This document shows, piece by piece, positions 44,109-52,758 of a stretch of 64,000 nt of DNA. The position numbers and the translations under genes were made by a program. Within the stretch, counting starts at the first letter, position 1. Each line of letters opens with the position of its first letter. The stretch comes from Sphingobacterium sp. CZ-UAM (GTDB lineage Bacteria > Bacteroidota > Bacteroidia > Sphingobacteriales > Sphingobacteriaceae). The stretch is taken from the NCBI RefSeq assembly GCF_002000245.1, contig NZ_MTCM01000001.1:744001-808000 (forward strand). Direction: 5' to 3'. The notes below the pieces were generated by a model. It ran no database searches, was not told the origin of the DNA, and worked only from the letters and a program-made list of their open reading frames with translations.

Positions 44109-44993
44109 TTACATCGCAATTTTCCCACCTGTAACAGCGATCGTAGCTCCAGCGATATAACTGCTCTCTTCTGAGGCCAAGAAAACATAAGCCGGTGCAA
44201 TTTCGGCTGGTTGTGCAGGTCTTTTGATAGGACTATCCTTCCCGAAATTCTCAGGTTCGGGCATCGTTGAAGGGATTAGCGGCGTCCACACCGGACCGGG
44301 AGCAACGGCATTGACGCGAATTCCTTTGTCCTGTTCGAGAAGCATCTGCGCAAGATTGGCCGTGAAATTCTGAATGGCGCCTTTCGTTGCAGCATAATCG
44401 AGTAGCACGGCGTTGGGATGATAGGAATTGACGGAGGCTGTATTGATGATCGAACTCCCGGCCTCCATATACGGGACGGCTGCCTTACATAAATAAAACA
44501 TACTGCGAATATTCGTTTCAAAGGTGCGGTCCCATTCCTGGGACGTCAGTTCTTCCAGCGTTTTATGGGCCATCTGGTAGGCGGCATTATTGACGAGAAT
44601 GTCTATTCCTCCCAATTCTCGGACAGCGAGATCGATAAGTCCGTTAGCATAGGTTTCGTCCCGCAGATCGCCTTTGGAAAGAATGGCTTTGCGACCAGCT
44701 TTTTCCACCAGACGGGCAGTTTCGGCCGCATCCCCGTCCTCCATATCATAGCCGTAGCTAATGATTAGATCTGCCCCTTCTCGGGCATAGGCAATGGCTA
44801 CGGCGCGACCTATCCCTGAATCTCCACCAGTGATGATGGCGCGGGCCCCTTTAAGCCTTCCGTTGCCGACATAGCTTTCTTCACCATGATCGGCCAAAGG
44901 CTTCATTTCGGCTTCAATGCCGGGCACCTGTTGTTCTTGTTTAGGAAAAGGGGGAACTGGATATTTCGTGTGTGGATTTTTAAATTGTGTCAT
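44109..44993 (-). CDS. Short-chain dehydrogenase/reductase, stress type
   Basis: A 294-residue classical SDR. The cofactor motif is GGDSGIGRAVAIAYAREGAD, followed by ILVNNAAYQ, the Ser in IINTASVNSYH and the catalytic Tyr-x-x-x-Lys in LDYAATKGA. The N-terminal extension with a proline-rich start (FKNPHTKYPVPPFPKQEQQ) is typical of the YghA/GSP39 branch linked to general stress. Substrate unknown. Confidence 0.92.
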   Translation of the reverse strand: MTQFKNPHTKYPVPPFPKQEQQVPGIEAEMKPLADHGEESYVGNGRLKGARAIITGGDSGIGRAVAIAYAREGADLIISYGYDMEDGDAAETARLVEKAGRKAILSKGDLRDETYANGLIDLAVRELGGIDILVNNAAYQMAHKTLEELTSQEWDRTFETNIRSMFYLCKAAVPYMEAGSSIINTASVNSYHPNAVLLDYAATKGAIQNFTANLAQMLLEQDKGIRVNAVAPGPVWTPLIPSTMPEPENFGKDSPIKRPAQPAEIAPAYVFLASEESSYIAGATIAVTGGKIAM

Positions 44994-45201
44994 AGTATTG
45001 ATTTTAAGTTTAACTTATCTCTCGCTAAAAAGAACCGCTGGAAATTCGAAATAGTTCATAAAAATTATAAACCTAATCGTCATTTCTATTTGATGGCAAT
45101 CGAGTCATCACCTGCATAGGCGGCTTTTTCGATTATTTTTTCGAAAAATTTAACCCGTGAAGTTGGCCGGATAAATATGAAAGTGCTTGAACAGTAATGC
45201 G

Positions 45202-47397
45202 TTATTTCCAGGTTATCCGTACTGTACCCGTTCCTGCTAGCTCAAACAGGCCAGGCGATTTTTCTTTAATGGTCTGATAGTTGGATTTATTTTTCTGTCT
45301 GACTTCAAATGTTGAAAGCCCTATTTGGGAAGTGCGGATCAGCCTGATCGTACACTTGAATCGAGAACTGCCCGTCAGATCGAATGAGGCTGACTTTTTG
45401 CTGGTCTGAAAGTTTGTGACCGGATAATCTATAAAGATAAGGAGATCTGGATCAGCTAGCCTGTAATATTGTCGCGGGACAATCCCAAAGGCGAGACCCG
45501 CACCGTATACTTCCTGACCAACGGTTCCGTTTTTTTCCCAGCCGTCGTGGAGATCTTCAAGGGGAATCCATAGATCATTTTGAACTTCTCCCGTCTTAAC
45601 ATCCTCCGAGATTATTTCACGAGGTAACATTGGTGGAAAATAGTAAGCTAACCTATCCAGCGCATATTTAATAAATTCTGGAATAAGTATTTTTAAAGCG
45701 GGTAGAATTTCTATTCCATTGCTGACCTCCAGGTAATGATGAAGGGCTGCAAACACTTCCAATTCTTCATAAGCTGCTGTATATGGCGCATCATTTAATG
45801 GAAAAACGCCAAAAAAATAGGGGAAATTTTGCCCATACCCGTAATCACATTCCCAAATCTGGCAGTTTTTGAATATACCTGCCAGACAGCAGTAACTCAA
45901 TTCTAAGTAGCGTGATTCTCCCGTTTCTTTGTACATTTCGACCAATGCGCCTGCAGCAAAGGTGGTATTATTGGCCTGATAGAAGATGTCAAAAGCCAAG
46001 CCATCCAGGCTTTTTAAGGCTTTTTCGGCCTCACGAATAAATCGTTTTTCGCCTGTTAGGTGCCAGGCCATCAGCATCACATGAGCATAGGAACCCGGAA
46101 CATCTTTTTCACCGCCCTTCCCGGGCGAAGTTTCCGCTTTTAATACTTCCAGGGTCGTCATTTTATAAAACACCGGCCAGTTATATTCAAAATGTCTGGC
46201 TACATGAATAGCGTAATCCACTGAATCCAAAAAAAGTTTTCTTGCCGTCTGCCCACCCCGTAATGCCAATCGCGCAAGATTCAACAGCGGATGGTGAAGA
46301 TACCAGGAATCCATTACCATTTCACGTTTCTGTTCCTCGGATTTGTCGAGCTTGTCTTCGAGTGCTGGATGCCAGCGTACAATAGTTTTTAGCTGTTCGT
46401 CGTAAAACACTTTCAGCCCGCTATCCAGATCATTAAAAAGCGGATGATCAGAACCATCCCATGTCAAATATTCCTGTAAGGGCAAAAGTACGGCCAATTG
46501 CACCATAATTTCACTAGGAGTTTCGTAATCTGCTACATAGGCATTTAGAAAAGGAATACCATTCGTCTGAGTCCAGCAGCCCTTATTATGATAGAGATCG
46601 TTCATTACATTCTTGGCGATCGCTATCCAGTCATGATATTTTGGTTCGGGTTTTGGTATGAGGGTATAAATGCTGGATAAATGATCGAGAAATTTTGTAG
46701 CAATGTCATTATCCGCTACGGGGATATGCTGGTCCAACAAAACAAATGCATCGGATAGGATATATTCGGTATCCGCTGGAAGCGGCTTTTGAGCGTTTAT
46801 GGGAAGCTGGAAACCTATCTCTGGCCAGTTCCCACCTACAGTTTCCCGAAGGGACGCTTCGGTTGCCTGGCAATATGCCGATATTGCCGTCAGATTTTGG
46901 AAATAAAACACCGAACCGACAGTCGGTTTGGTCATGCTAAAATAAAGCTGGCCCGACCTTGTTCCTACTTGATGTGCATGAATAATACCGGCCGTATTTT
47001 GGACATTCCCTTCCTTGGTAAGAGGGGCGATATCCCGTGGCCAGAAGGGTATCAATATTGGTAAGTTTCCCCGAAAGCTGGTTGTATAACGAAATACTGC
47101 TTTTTCATTAGCAGGAATCGATATAGTCATACGATAGTATCCTAATCGCGTGGTAGCGGTTACAAGAATTTCATTAGGCTTCTCGTCGATATTTACTTTT
47201 TCAAAGTTACTATTCATTCCAAAGGCCAGTCTGAAAGCGATCCGCCCACCATTTGGCCAGGTGGAAACTAACCATATGGAATCTCCAGTATTGAATAGTT
47301 TGATATTGTAATTTTCAATAGACAGTTCACATATATGCTTATGTCGAGCGATATCTGCTTGAACGGTTGCCATCCATGGTGTAACAGGGTTTATCAT
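45202..47397 (-). CDS. Large cytoplasmic protein, possible alpha/alpha-toroid enzyme, function unknown
   Basis: A 731-residue protein with no signal peptide. The first 220 residues are beta-rich (WLVSTWPNGGRIAFRLAFGM, YYRMTISIPANEKAVFRY). Residues about 235-600 are helical with repeated aromatic-rich pairs such as MDSWYLHHPLLNLARLALRGG, FEYNWPVFYKMTTLEV, GSYAHVMLMAWHLTGEKRF and FAAGALVEMYKETGESRY, strongly reminiscent of the (alpha/alpha)6 toroids of glycoside hydrolases and lyases; a final beta segment follows. The N-terminal beta plus toroid plan fits a carbohydrate-active enzyme, but I recognise no family. Single gene. Confidence 0.8.
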   Translation of the reverse strand: MINPVTPWMATVQADIARHKHICELSIENYNIKLFNTGDSIWLVSTWPNGGRIAFRLAFGMNSNFEKVNIDEKPNEILVTATTRLGYYRMTISIPANEKAVFRYTTSFRGNLPILIPFWPRDIAPLTKEGNVQNTAGIIHAHQVGTRSGQLYFSMTKPTVGSVFYFQNLTAISAYCQATEASLRETVGGNWPEIGFQLPINAQKPLPADTEYILSDAFVLLDQHIPVADNDIATKFLDHLSSIYTLIPKPEPKYHDWIAIAKNVMNDLYHNKGCWTQTNGIPFLNAYVADYETPSEIMVQLAVLLPLQEYLTWDGSDHPLFNDLDSGLKVFYDEQLKTIVRWHPALEDKLDKSEEQKREMVMDSWYLHHPLLNLARLALRGGQTARKLFLDSVDYAIHVARHFEYNWPVFYKMTTLEVLKAETSPGKGGEKDVPGSYAHVMLMAWHLTGEKRFIREAEKALKSLDGLAFDIFYQANNTTFAAGALVEMYKETGESRYLELSYCCLAGIFKNCQIWECDYGYGQNFPYFFGVFPLNDAPYTAAYEELEVFAALHHYLEVSNGIEILPALKILIPEFIKYALDRLAYYFPPMLPREIISEDVKTGEVQNDLWIPLEDLHDGWEKNGTVGQEVYGAGLAFGIVPRQYYRLADPDLLIFIDYPVTNFQTSKKSASFDLTGSSRFKCTIRLIRTSQIGLSTFEVRQKNKSNYQTIKEKSPGLFELAGTGTVRITWK

Positions 47398-47648
47398 AGT
47401 ATCAAAATTAAAGCTTCTTTTCTTCGGCCTATTATTCCCAACTAGCTGATGAAGCGTGCTGCTCCAGCAAAAGTTTTATTAAATATTTCAAATCTTGCGA
47501 GTGAGAGATATATGGTTTGTCAAATGGTAGATATATTAATATAAACTGTTAGCTATTTAAAGAAAAATAATTTAGTGCAAACAAACACATGTTAGCTCTT
47601 GTCCTTTTAGTGAAGACTGCTTGTCCCAGTCATGAAGAAAGTTTTTTT

Positions 47649-47683
47649 TAGCTAGGTTCTTTCCAACCTAGCTATTTTCTTTT
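47649..47683 (+). terminator. Orphan plus-strand terminator
   Basis: TAGCTAGGTT (47649-47658) pairs perfectly with AACCTAGCTA (47665-47674) and is followed by TTTTCTTTT. No plus-strand gene lies upstream within 3 kb, so it may end a small RNA made from the 47.4-47.6 kb region. Confidence 0.75.
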
Positions 47684-47875
47684 ATATCGCTTCGGTTCGA
47701 ACACCTTGGGCATCCTCATGGCTATTATTGATAGCCTGAAATGATTAAAAGTCTTGTTGGCTTCTTTACTACATAAAGTAAACCTTGCGATGGCAAAATT
47801 TGATGCACTATTTTGGGAGGAAACGAACACCTTGCTGTTCCATTTTTTTTTAAAGGAGAGGTCAGAATTAAAATT

Positions 47876-47903
47876 AAAAATGCCCGAATCTTCGGGCATT
47901 TTT
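47876..47903 (-). terminator. Terminator of the YciF-type gene
   Basis: AAAAATGCCCGAA (47876-47888) pairs with TTCGGGCATTTTT (47891-47903); on the minus strand it is followed by AATTTTAATT, 6 bp past the stop codon. Confidence 0.92.
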
Positions 47904-47908
47904 AATCG

Positions 47909-48427
47909 TTAGGATGCAGACTCGTTAACGCTGGAGATCGCGATATCTGTCAGCAGGCTATCTGTTTGTTTTTCTTCATCCAAAGTCTGCTGGAGCAGTT
48001 GTTCAGCTTCGCTATGCTCCATAAGTTTTGCATAGGTCACCAAACAGCCGTAGCTCGCAATCTCATAATGTTCTACTTTTTGTGCAGCCGAAATAAGTGC
48101 TGCATCCAATGCAGGGTCGCCTTCAAAACTGTCGATAATCTCGTCAGCTTCCTCTAACAAACCTTCCATTGCCTTGCATTTTTTGCCTCTTGCACTCATA
48201 TTCAAACTGGAGAAGACCTCTTTTAAACGTTCAACATGGCCTTCTGTCTGTTCGTAGTGCTGATCAAATGCTTGTTTCAGCTCATCGCTCTCGGCTGCCT
48301 TGCTCAGCTTTTTAAGGCCTTTCAGAAGTTGTTTCTCCGCACCCAGGATATCTTTTAACTCGTCTACGAATAACTCATGTAAATGCGCATTCGGCATTTG
48401 TTGATTGTTTTGCGTTGATGTTGCCAT
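47909..48427 (-). CDS. YciF-family ferritin-like protein (DUF892)
   Basis: A 172-residue helical protein. The DUF892 pattern is plain: HELFVDELKDILGAEKQLLKGLKKL, FDQHYEQTEGHVERLKEVF, KCKAMEGLLEEADEII and KVEHYEIASYGCLVTYAKLM, with the Glu and His residues of a ferritin-like di-iron site spaced along four helices. These proteins are stress-induced and of unknown exact role. Cytoplasmic, single gene with its own terminator. Confidence 0.94.
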   Translation of the reverse strand: MATSTQNNQQMPNAHLHELFVDELKDILGAEKQLLKGLKKLSKAAESDELKQAFDQHYEQTEGHVERLKEVFSSLNMSARGKKCKAMEGLLEEADEIIDSFEGDPALDAALISAAQKVEHYEIASYGCLVTYAKLMEHSEAEQLLQQTLDEEKQTDSLLTDIAISSVNESAS

Positions 48428-48514
48428 AATTTTAATATTTTATAATTTTATAAAGGGAACAGCGCTAAGAAAGTGATGGTTTGATTCTTTTTAAAATCAT
48501 TTTTAATGAATGCT

Positions 48515-49243
48515 TTATTTGAAAAAATTTCGTATTGTCTGCGCATTCGCTGGCGCAAAAGCCTGCTGGTCGTTATCAAAATAGAGGTAAACATCTTTTC
48601 CTTCTTTTTGACAGTTTGTGCAGTAGTCCGCCCAAGCTTCTAAATTTTCCCTAGTGTAGCTCCCTTCATATTTGTTTCCGGGACCATGCAGACGAATGTA
48701 AACAAAATCTGCCGTCAGCAGTTGTGGGCTTTGATATCCAGCAAGGTCATAAATGCAATAGGCGCAATTGTGCTGCTCAAGTAGTTGGTAAACTTCCGCA
48801 ACATTCCAGGAATGATCTCGAAACTCAAATGCAAACCTGTGATCGGCAGGCAACAATTTTAGAAAATACGCCAAACGTTCTGGATTAACCCGCCATTTTG
48901 GTGGCAATTGAAATAGGATAGGTCCTAGTTTTTTCCTTAGGTAAGACGCTCTTTCGATAAATTGGTCGATGTCCGCAGGTTCGACGTGAAGTTTTTTCAA
49001 ATGTGTGATAAAGCGGCTACCTTTTACCGCAAACACAAAGTCCTCAGGAACCTGTTTATACCAATTTTCAAACATTCCCGTTGTAGGTAACCTATAAAAT
49101 GAATTATTAATCTCTGCGGAATAGAAATGTTTCGAATAATAATTCAACAGGTCTTCGTTCTTAAGCCCCGCCGGATAATACGTGTTTTTCCAATGTTTAT
49201 AATGCCAACCTGATGTTCCTACATAAATCTTTCCCTTTTTCAT
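48515..49243 (-). CDS. DUF72 family protein
   Basis: A 242-residue protein from the ATG at 49243, beginning MKKGKIYVGTSGWHYKHW; an upstream in-frame extension reaches into the tRNA terminator and is unlikely. DUF72 landmarks include EINNSFYRLPT, FAVKGSRFITHLKKL, GPILFQLPPKW, FAFEFRDHSW and VYIRLHGPGNKYEGSY. The fold is a TIM barrel related to xylose isomerase/endonuclease IV enzymes; the reaction is unknown. Single gene. Confidence 0.94.
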   Translation of the reverse strand: MKKGKIYVGTSGWHYKHWKNTYYPAGLKNEDLLNYYSKHFYSAEINNSFYRLPTTGMFENWYKQVPEDFVFAVKGSRFITHLKKLHVEPADIDQFIERASYLRKKLGPILFQLPPKWRVNPERLAYFLKLLPADHRFAFEFRDHSWNVAEVYQLLEQHNCAYCIYDLAGYQSPQLLTADFVYIRLHGPGNKYEGSYTRENLEAWADYCTNCQKEGKDVYLYFDNDQQAFAPANAQTIRNFFK

Positions 49244-49347
49244 CTTCGTATTGTTAAGCTTACAGGAAATGAACAGGGCTATCAATTGAATGGTTGGCAA
49301 AAAATAAAGATTAGGAATAAAAGGCTGTTGAAATGCCTTATAAATTA

Positions 49348-49380
49348 AAAAAGGCAAATCATTTTATGATCTGCCTTTTT
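49348..49380 (-). terminator. Terminator after tRNA-His
   Basis: The hairpin pairs AAAAAGGCA/TGCCTTTTT and ATCAT/ATGAT around a TTT loop. Read on the minus strand it immediately follows the tRNA and ends in a T-run. Confidence 0.85.
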
Positions 49381-49382
49381 GG

Positions 49383-49455
49383 GTAAGTAATCGGGCTCGA
49401 ACCGACGACCCCTAGAACCACAATCTAGTGCTCTAACCAACTGAGCTATACCTAC
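49383..49455 (-). tRNA. tRNA-His(GTG)
   Basis: The minus strand folds as a full cloverleaf: acceptor GTAGGTA with TACTTAC (one G-T pair), D arm GCTC/GAGC, anticodon stem CTAGA/TCTAG with loop TTGTGGT giving anticodon GTG, and T arm with TTCGAGC. An extra G at position -1 (49456) faces C at 49382, the identity pair of histidine tRNAs. CCA is not fully encoded. Confidence 0.97.
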
Positions 49456-49656
49456 CGTGATTTTGATGTCACAAAAGTAGTATTATACGCCATATCTTCC
49501 AAATGTTTTTTAAACTTTTTAATTAAACAATTGTCTATCAAATGGTATATTTTTATCAGATGGTATGATAAGGCGGTAAAAGATAATATTCGCGTAATAT
49601 TTTCGCTGCAAATATCCATTATTGGACCTTGGTCTATTATTTGTACATTACTATTT

Positions 49657-50217
49657 ATGGGAAAATTTTTAAAATTTTTAATTATCTTAGCCATTTTGGC
49701 AGTGGGGGCTTGGTTTGTTTATCAAAAGTATAACAGTGGACCCAGAGTGGAAAGTAAACACCAGCTTTTGGTGGACCGTATTGAAGCCATGGGGAAATTG
49801 GAATTGGTCAAATACCGTTACAGCGATGTCGTAGAACATAAAAATATCAATACTTTTTTGCCTACGGCTAGCGTTTTGCTTATTGTGAAGGCTGATGCCG
49901 TTGGTTGTGTTAATTTAACAAAACTGACACCCGAGGATATTAAGGTGGTTGGAGACTCTGTTTCTATTAAACTGCCAGCACCGGAAATTTGTTACATCAA
50001 GATTGACCACGAGGCCTCAAAAGTCTATGATACGAAGATGGCTTTCCTAAGAGAGGCAGAACTGGTTGATGAAGCCTATAAAACTGCTGAAAAAGCGGTA
50101 GCCGATGATGTGAAAAAATCCGATATTCTGCAGCAGACCAAAGCAAATGCAACTACGGTCTTTAAACCATTATTACAAGGATTGGGATTTTCAAAAATCA
50201 ACCTGACATTCGAATAA
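49657..50217 (+). CDS. DUF4230 family membrane-anchored protein
   Basis: A 186-residue protein from the ATG at 49657, beginning with one N-terminal membrane helix (FLKFLIILAILAVGAWFVY). The outer part has the DUF4230 features LVDRIEAMGKLELVKYRY, VLLIVKADAVGCVNLTKL and LPAPEICYIKIDHEASKVYD. It is likely anchored in the inner membrane facing the periplasm. Function unknown. It converges on the small lipoprotein gene. Confidence 0.88.
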   Translation: MGKFLKFLIILAILAVGAWFVYQKYNSGPRVESKHQLLVDRIEAMGKLELVKYRYSDVVEHKNINTFLPTASVLLIVKADAVGCVNLTKLTPEDIKVVGDSVSIKLPAPEICYIKIDHEASKVYDTKMAFLREAELVDEAYKTAEKAVADDVKKSDILQQTKANATTVFKPLLQGLGFSKINLTFE

Positions 50218-50245
50218 ATTCACTGCTTGTTGGGTAAAATAAAAA

Positions 50246-50271
50246 AAGCTAGACACGGAGGTGTCTAGCTT
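50246..50271 (-). terminator. Terminator between DUF4230 and small lipoprotein genes
   Basis: AAGCTAGACAC (50246-50256) pairs perfectly with GTGTCTAGCTT (50261-50271). On the minus strand it is followed by TTTTTATTTT, so it mainly ends the lipoprotein transcript; it may also serve the plus strand. Confidence 0.88.
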
Positions 50272-50364
50272 CCTACAATAAATCTATCTCCGGCCGTCTC
50301 CCGACGGAAGAGCACATAATTATGCTATTATCACTGGATGAACAATAATCAAAACCATATCGTT

Positions 50365-50580
50365 TTATTTTTTTGCAGATGTGTCTGGTTGTGGCGTAGG
50401 CGGAATATCACCTCGCGATTCCCTTGAATTCGTATCTCGATACTGGATTGTTGTCGTGTCATTTGGTACAGAATCACGCATTAATTCACTCGATTTCTGA
50501 TCAGTGGTTTTACCATTGCATCCGTAAATTGCGAATAGAATGGCTGATGCCGCCATAAAGGCTTTCGTTGTCTTCTTCAT
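50365..50580 (-). CDS. Small lipoprotein
   Basis: A 71-residue protein with a signal peptide and lipobox (AIYGC, Cys21). The mature part is a polar, disordered-looking tail (TTDQKSSELMRDSVPNDTTT...PPTPQPDTSAKK). No known domain. It is divergent from the response-regulator gene about 230 bp away. Confidence 0.75.
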   Translation of the reverse strand: MKKTTKAFMAASAILFAIYGCNGKTTDQKSSELMRDSVPNDTTTIQYRDTNSRESRGDIPPTPQPDTSAKK

Positions 50581-50807
50581 AAGGATTACATTTATTAATC
50601 TGTTGCGCTGTCAAGCAGGCATTGTATTAATAGAACAGCTCCATCTCAAAAGTCGTTTAATTTTTTAAATTTTAGTTTTTTTGATTATCTATTCGATACC
50701 CCCCCGTCTTAGTAGCTCTATACGTTGATATATTTTTGTGAAAAACTTTTTACAGTTTACTTATGTTCCTATTAGTATAGATAATAAGTTCATGTAAATT
50801 GGAAATT

Positions 50808-51464
50808 ATGATACAGTTAATGCTTGTAGACGACCATCATTTAGTGAGAAATGGTTTTCGACTAATTTTGGAAACTCAAGAAGATATGGCTGTATTGGCT
50901 GATGTCGAGAGTGCGGAAGGAGCTTTGGATTTGTTGGCACAAAATAAGCTCCCGGATATCATTTTAACGGACGTGAAAATGGAAAAAATGAATGGCATCA
51001 CATTCATAGGACGTATCAAGGAAAAATATCCGCAAATCAAAGTACTTGCCCTTTCGATGATGAACGATATACAGACAGTTTTTGAAGTGTTACGTGCTGG
51101 CGGAGACGGTTATCTCGTCAAAGATAGTTCCGCTGATGAGGTCGTCTTTGGGATTCGCCAGATTGCGAACGGAGAGAAATACCTAAGTGTTTCATTAGGC
51201 CTTTCCTGTATAGAGAATTACAGACTATACATGGAAAATAATCCGGATAAAGGGTTTATAATGACTAAATATGATATCTCTGAACGGGAATTGGCTGTGC
51301 TTGAATTGATTTCAGAAGGCTATACCAATGCAGAGATCGCTGACCGTATATTTTTAAGTAAACGTACAGTGGAAGGACATCGGCAGCGCCTGATCGAAAA
51401 AACGAGAACGAGAAATACAGCTGAATTGGTCAGATTCGGTTTTCATAATATGCTTTTACATTAA
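50808..51464 (+). CDS. NarL/FixJ-type response regulator (orphan)
   Basis: A 218-residue regulator counted from the ATG at 50808 (a TTG 9 bases upstream is less likely). The receiver domain has the acidic pair D8-D9, the phosphoacceptor D55 in ILTDVKMEKMNG and the Lys in GYLVKDSS. The C-terminal LuxR helix-turn-helix reads ISERELAVLELISEGYTNAEIADRIFLSKRTVEGHRQRL. No histidine kinase is adjacent, so its partner is elsewhere. A 67-residue gene follows after 14 bp. Confidence 0.95.
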   Translation: MIQLMLVDDHHLVRNGFRLILETQEDMAVLADVESAEGALDLLAQNKLPDIILTDVKMEKMNGITFIGRIKEKYPQIKVLALSMMNDIQTVFEVLRAGGDGYLVKDSSADEVVFGIRQIANGEKYLSVSLGLSCIENYRLYMENNPDKGFIMTKYDISERELAVLELISEGYTNAEIADRIFLSKRTVEGHRQRLIEKTRTRNTAELVRFGFHNMLLH

Positions 51465-51478
51465 TAAAATAAATAGTT

Positions 51479-51682
51479 ATGGCGACAAAAAATGAAAATA
51501 GACTGGTGGGAAAAGAAATGGAGAAAAAGAAAAAAGTGAAACTTGGTACCGATGGTGAAGTGTTAAAAGATGTGGATCATAAAGATAGGGGGGACGCTGA
51601 AGCGGGAGTGGATCCGCAGGTTGACCAACTGAATGATATGCCAAATGATCCTACGGACCGGCCCAAAGAGAAAAGGAAATAA
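51479..51682 (+). CDS. Small, highly charged hypothetical protein
   Basis: A 67-residue Lys/Asp/Glu-rich protein (MATKNENRLVGKEMEKKKKV... ending DRPKEKRK) that is probably disordered. It directly follows the response regulator and may share its transcript. Its stop codon lies within the left arm of a 22-bp terminator stem. Function unknown. Confidence 0.7.
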   Translation: MATKNENRLVGKEMEKKKKVKLGTDGEVLKDVDHKDRGDAEAGVDPQVDQLNDMPNDPTDRPKEKRK

Positions 51683-51722
51683 AGAAAGTCGCTTCAGTAG
51701 GCGACTTTCTTTATTTCCTTTT
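51671..51722. terminator. 22-bp bidirectional terminator overlapping the upstream stop codon
   Basis: Positions 51671-51692 and 51701-51722 are perfect reverse complements over an 8-nt loop. The arms are A-rich then T-rich, so either strand ends in a T-rich tract. The left arm contains the TAA of the 67-residue gene and the right arm ends 1 bp before the stop of the converging gene. Confidence 0.9.
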
Positions 51723-51723
51723 C

Positions 51724-51972
51724 CTAGTTTTTGCCTTGTTTCTCAATAGCCTTGATCAGCTCATCCTTGGTCATATCGTGACGGCCAGTGATTTCAAGTT
51801 TTTTGGCCATTTGCAAGAGTTCATCTTTTGTTTTACTGGCATTGCCATTTTCGGTACTTCGTTGAGCTGACGAACCTTTTGTGTTACTTTTGTTCATGCT
51901 TTTTGCTTTGTCAGTGTTGCCATGTGACTGTCCTTTGGACGTGTTACTGGCGGTACGTTTCGCTGTGTTCAT
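51724..51972 (-). CDS. Small protein with Rho N-terminal/SAP-like motif
   Basis: An 82-residue protein. The first 45 residues are Ser/Thr/Asn/Lys-rich and likely disordered; the last 35 (TKDELLQMAKKLEITGRHDMTKDELIKAIEKQ) form a helix-turn-helix pattern like the Rho termination factor N-terminal or SAP domain, which binds nucleic acid. Similar short proteins are common in stress clusters of Bacteroidota. Role unknown. Confidence 0.8.
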   Translation of the reverse strand: MNTAKRTASNTSKGQSHGNTDKAKSMNKSNTKGSSAQRSTENGNASKTKDELLQMAKKLEITGRHDMTKDELIKAIEKQGKN

Positions 51973-52078
51973 AATATTTTGATTTACGTGTTACTTAATA
52001 GCTGAACAGCTTAGTGAACCTAAATGTTGACCGATTTACTACGTAAAGATCATGTACTTCTACGTCTTTTTAAGGGAT

Positions 52079-52618
52079 TTATGTCTTTGCAAAAGCTTTA
52101 ATAATTGCTTTATTGAATTCCGGTAGATCATCAGGTGTACGGCTACTTATTAGTCCCTCGTCAATGACAACAGCACTATCTTCCCAATTGGCACCAGCGT
52201 TGATTAAATCTATTTTAATTGCTTCTACCGAAGTCATTTTCTTGCCTCTGACAAGATCTGCATTGATCAAAAGCTGTGGCCCATGGCAGATGGCAGCAAT
52301 TGGTTTATTACGCTCCCAAAAAGCGTTAATCAATGCAATGGCAGTCTTGTTGGTGCGAAGTTTATCGGGATTGACGACACCACCGGGTAGTAGGAGGGCG
52401 TCGTATTTATTTTCCTCGGCCTCCTGAAGCGTGACATCGACAGCATACGCTTTAGACCATTCATCGCCTTTTTTTGAGCGAACTTTATCCTTTGAAGGTG
52501 AGATAATATGGGTTTTGGCACCTGCATTTTCCAATGCTTCTTTCGGACTGCTCAACTCGATTTCTTCAAAACCATCGGCAACCAGGATAGCGATCTTTTT
52601 ATCTTTTAATTTTTCCAT
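52079..52618 (-). CDS. DJ-1/PfpI-family protein
   Basis: A 179-residue single-domain DJ-1/PfpI protein. The nucleophile elbow is AAICHGPQLL with the reactive Cys, the Glu near the start is in GFEEIELSSP, and the GGVVNPDKLR segment matches the family. Members are reported as glyoxalases, deglycases or proteases; which applies is unknown. It lies in the stress-gene group and is related to, but separate from, the C-terminal domain of the catalase. Confidence 0.93.
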   Translation of the reverse strand: MEKLKDKKIAILVADGFEEIELSSPKEALENAGAKTHIISPSKDKVRSKKGDEWSKAYAVDVTLQEAEENKYDALLLPGGVVNPDKLRTNKTAIALINAFWERNKPIAAICHGPQLLINADLVRGKKMTSVEAIKIDLINAGANWEDSAVVIDEGLISSRTPDDLPEFNKAIIKAFAKT

Positions 52619-52758
52619 GTGAAGAAATGTTTTGTTCTTATATGTTTTGTTCTTATATTGAACGGTTTTCCTTCATGGAAAGTTTGATTAATCTGAAATT
52701 AAACTGCATTTCCGCAAACCCTTTGTCCTTGAACATTGTCCATTTTGTAAATCATACT

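Larger units (their letters stand above)
47398..47908. other. 511-bp region with two terminators and a possible small transcript
   Basis: Between the 731-residue protein gene and the YciF-type gene, both on the minus strand. It holds a plus-strand terminator at 47649-47683 with no gene feeding it, and the terminator of the YciF gene at 47876-47903. The minus-strand stretch 47672-47860 is open but not convincing as a gene. Confidence 0.45.

Noticed and set aside
47672-47899. 75-codon minus-strand open frame between the 731-residue protein and YciF genes
   Set aside because: Its start region lies on the YciF terminator hairpin and its sequence shows no recognisable family; probably chance.
52627-52758. 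Upstream extension of the plus-strand GT9 gene
   Set aside because: The extension has repeated low-information sequence (MFCSYMFCSY) and no GT9 homology; the conserved start is at 52759/52762.
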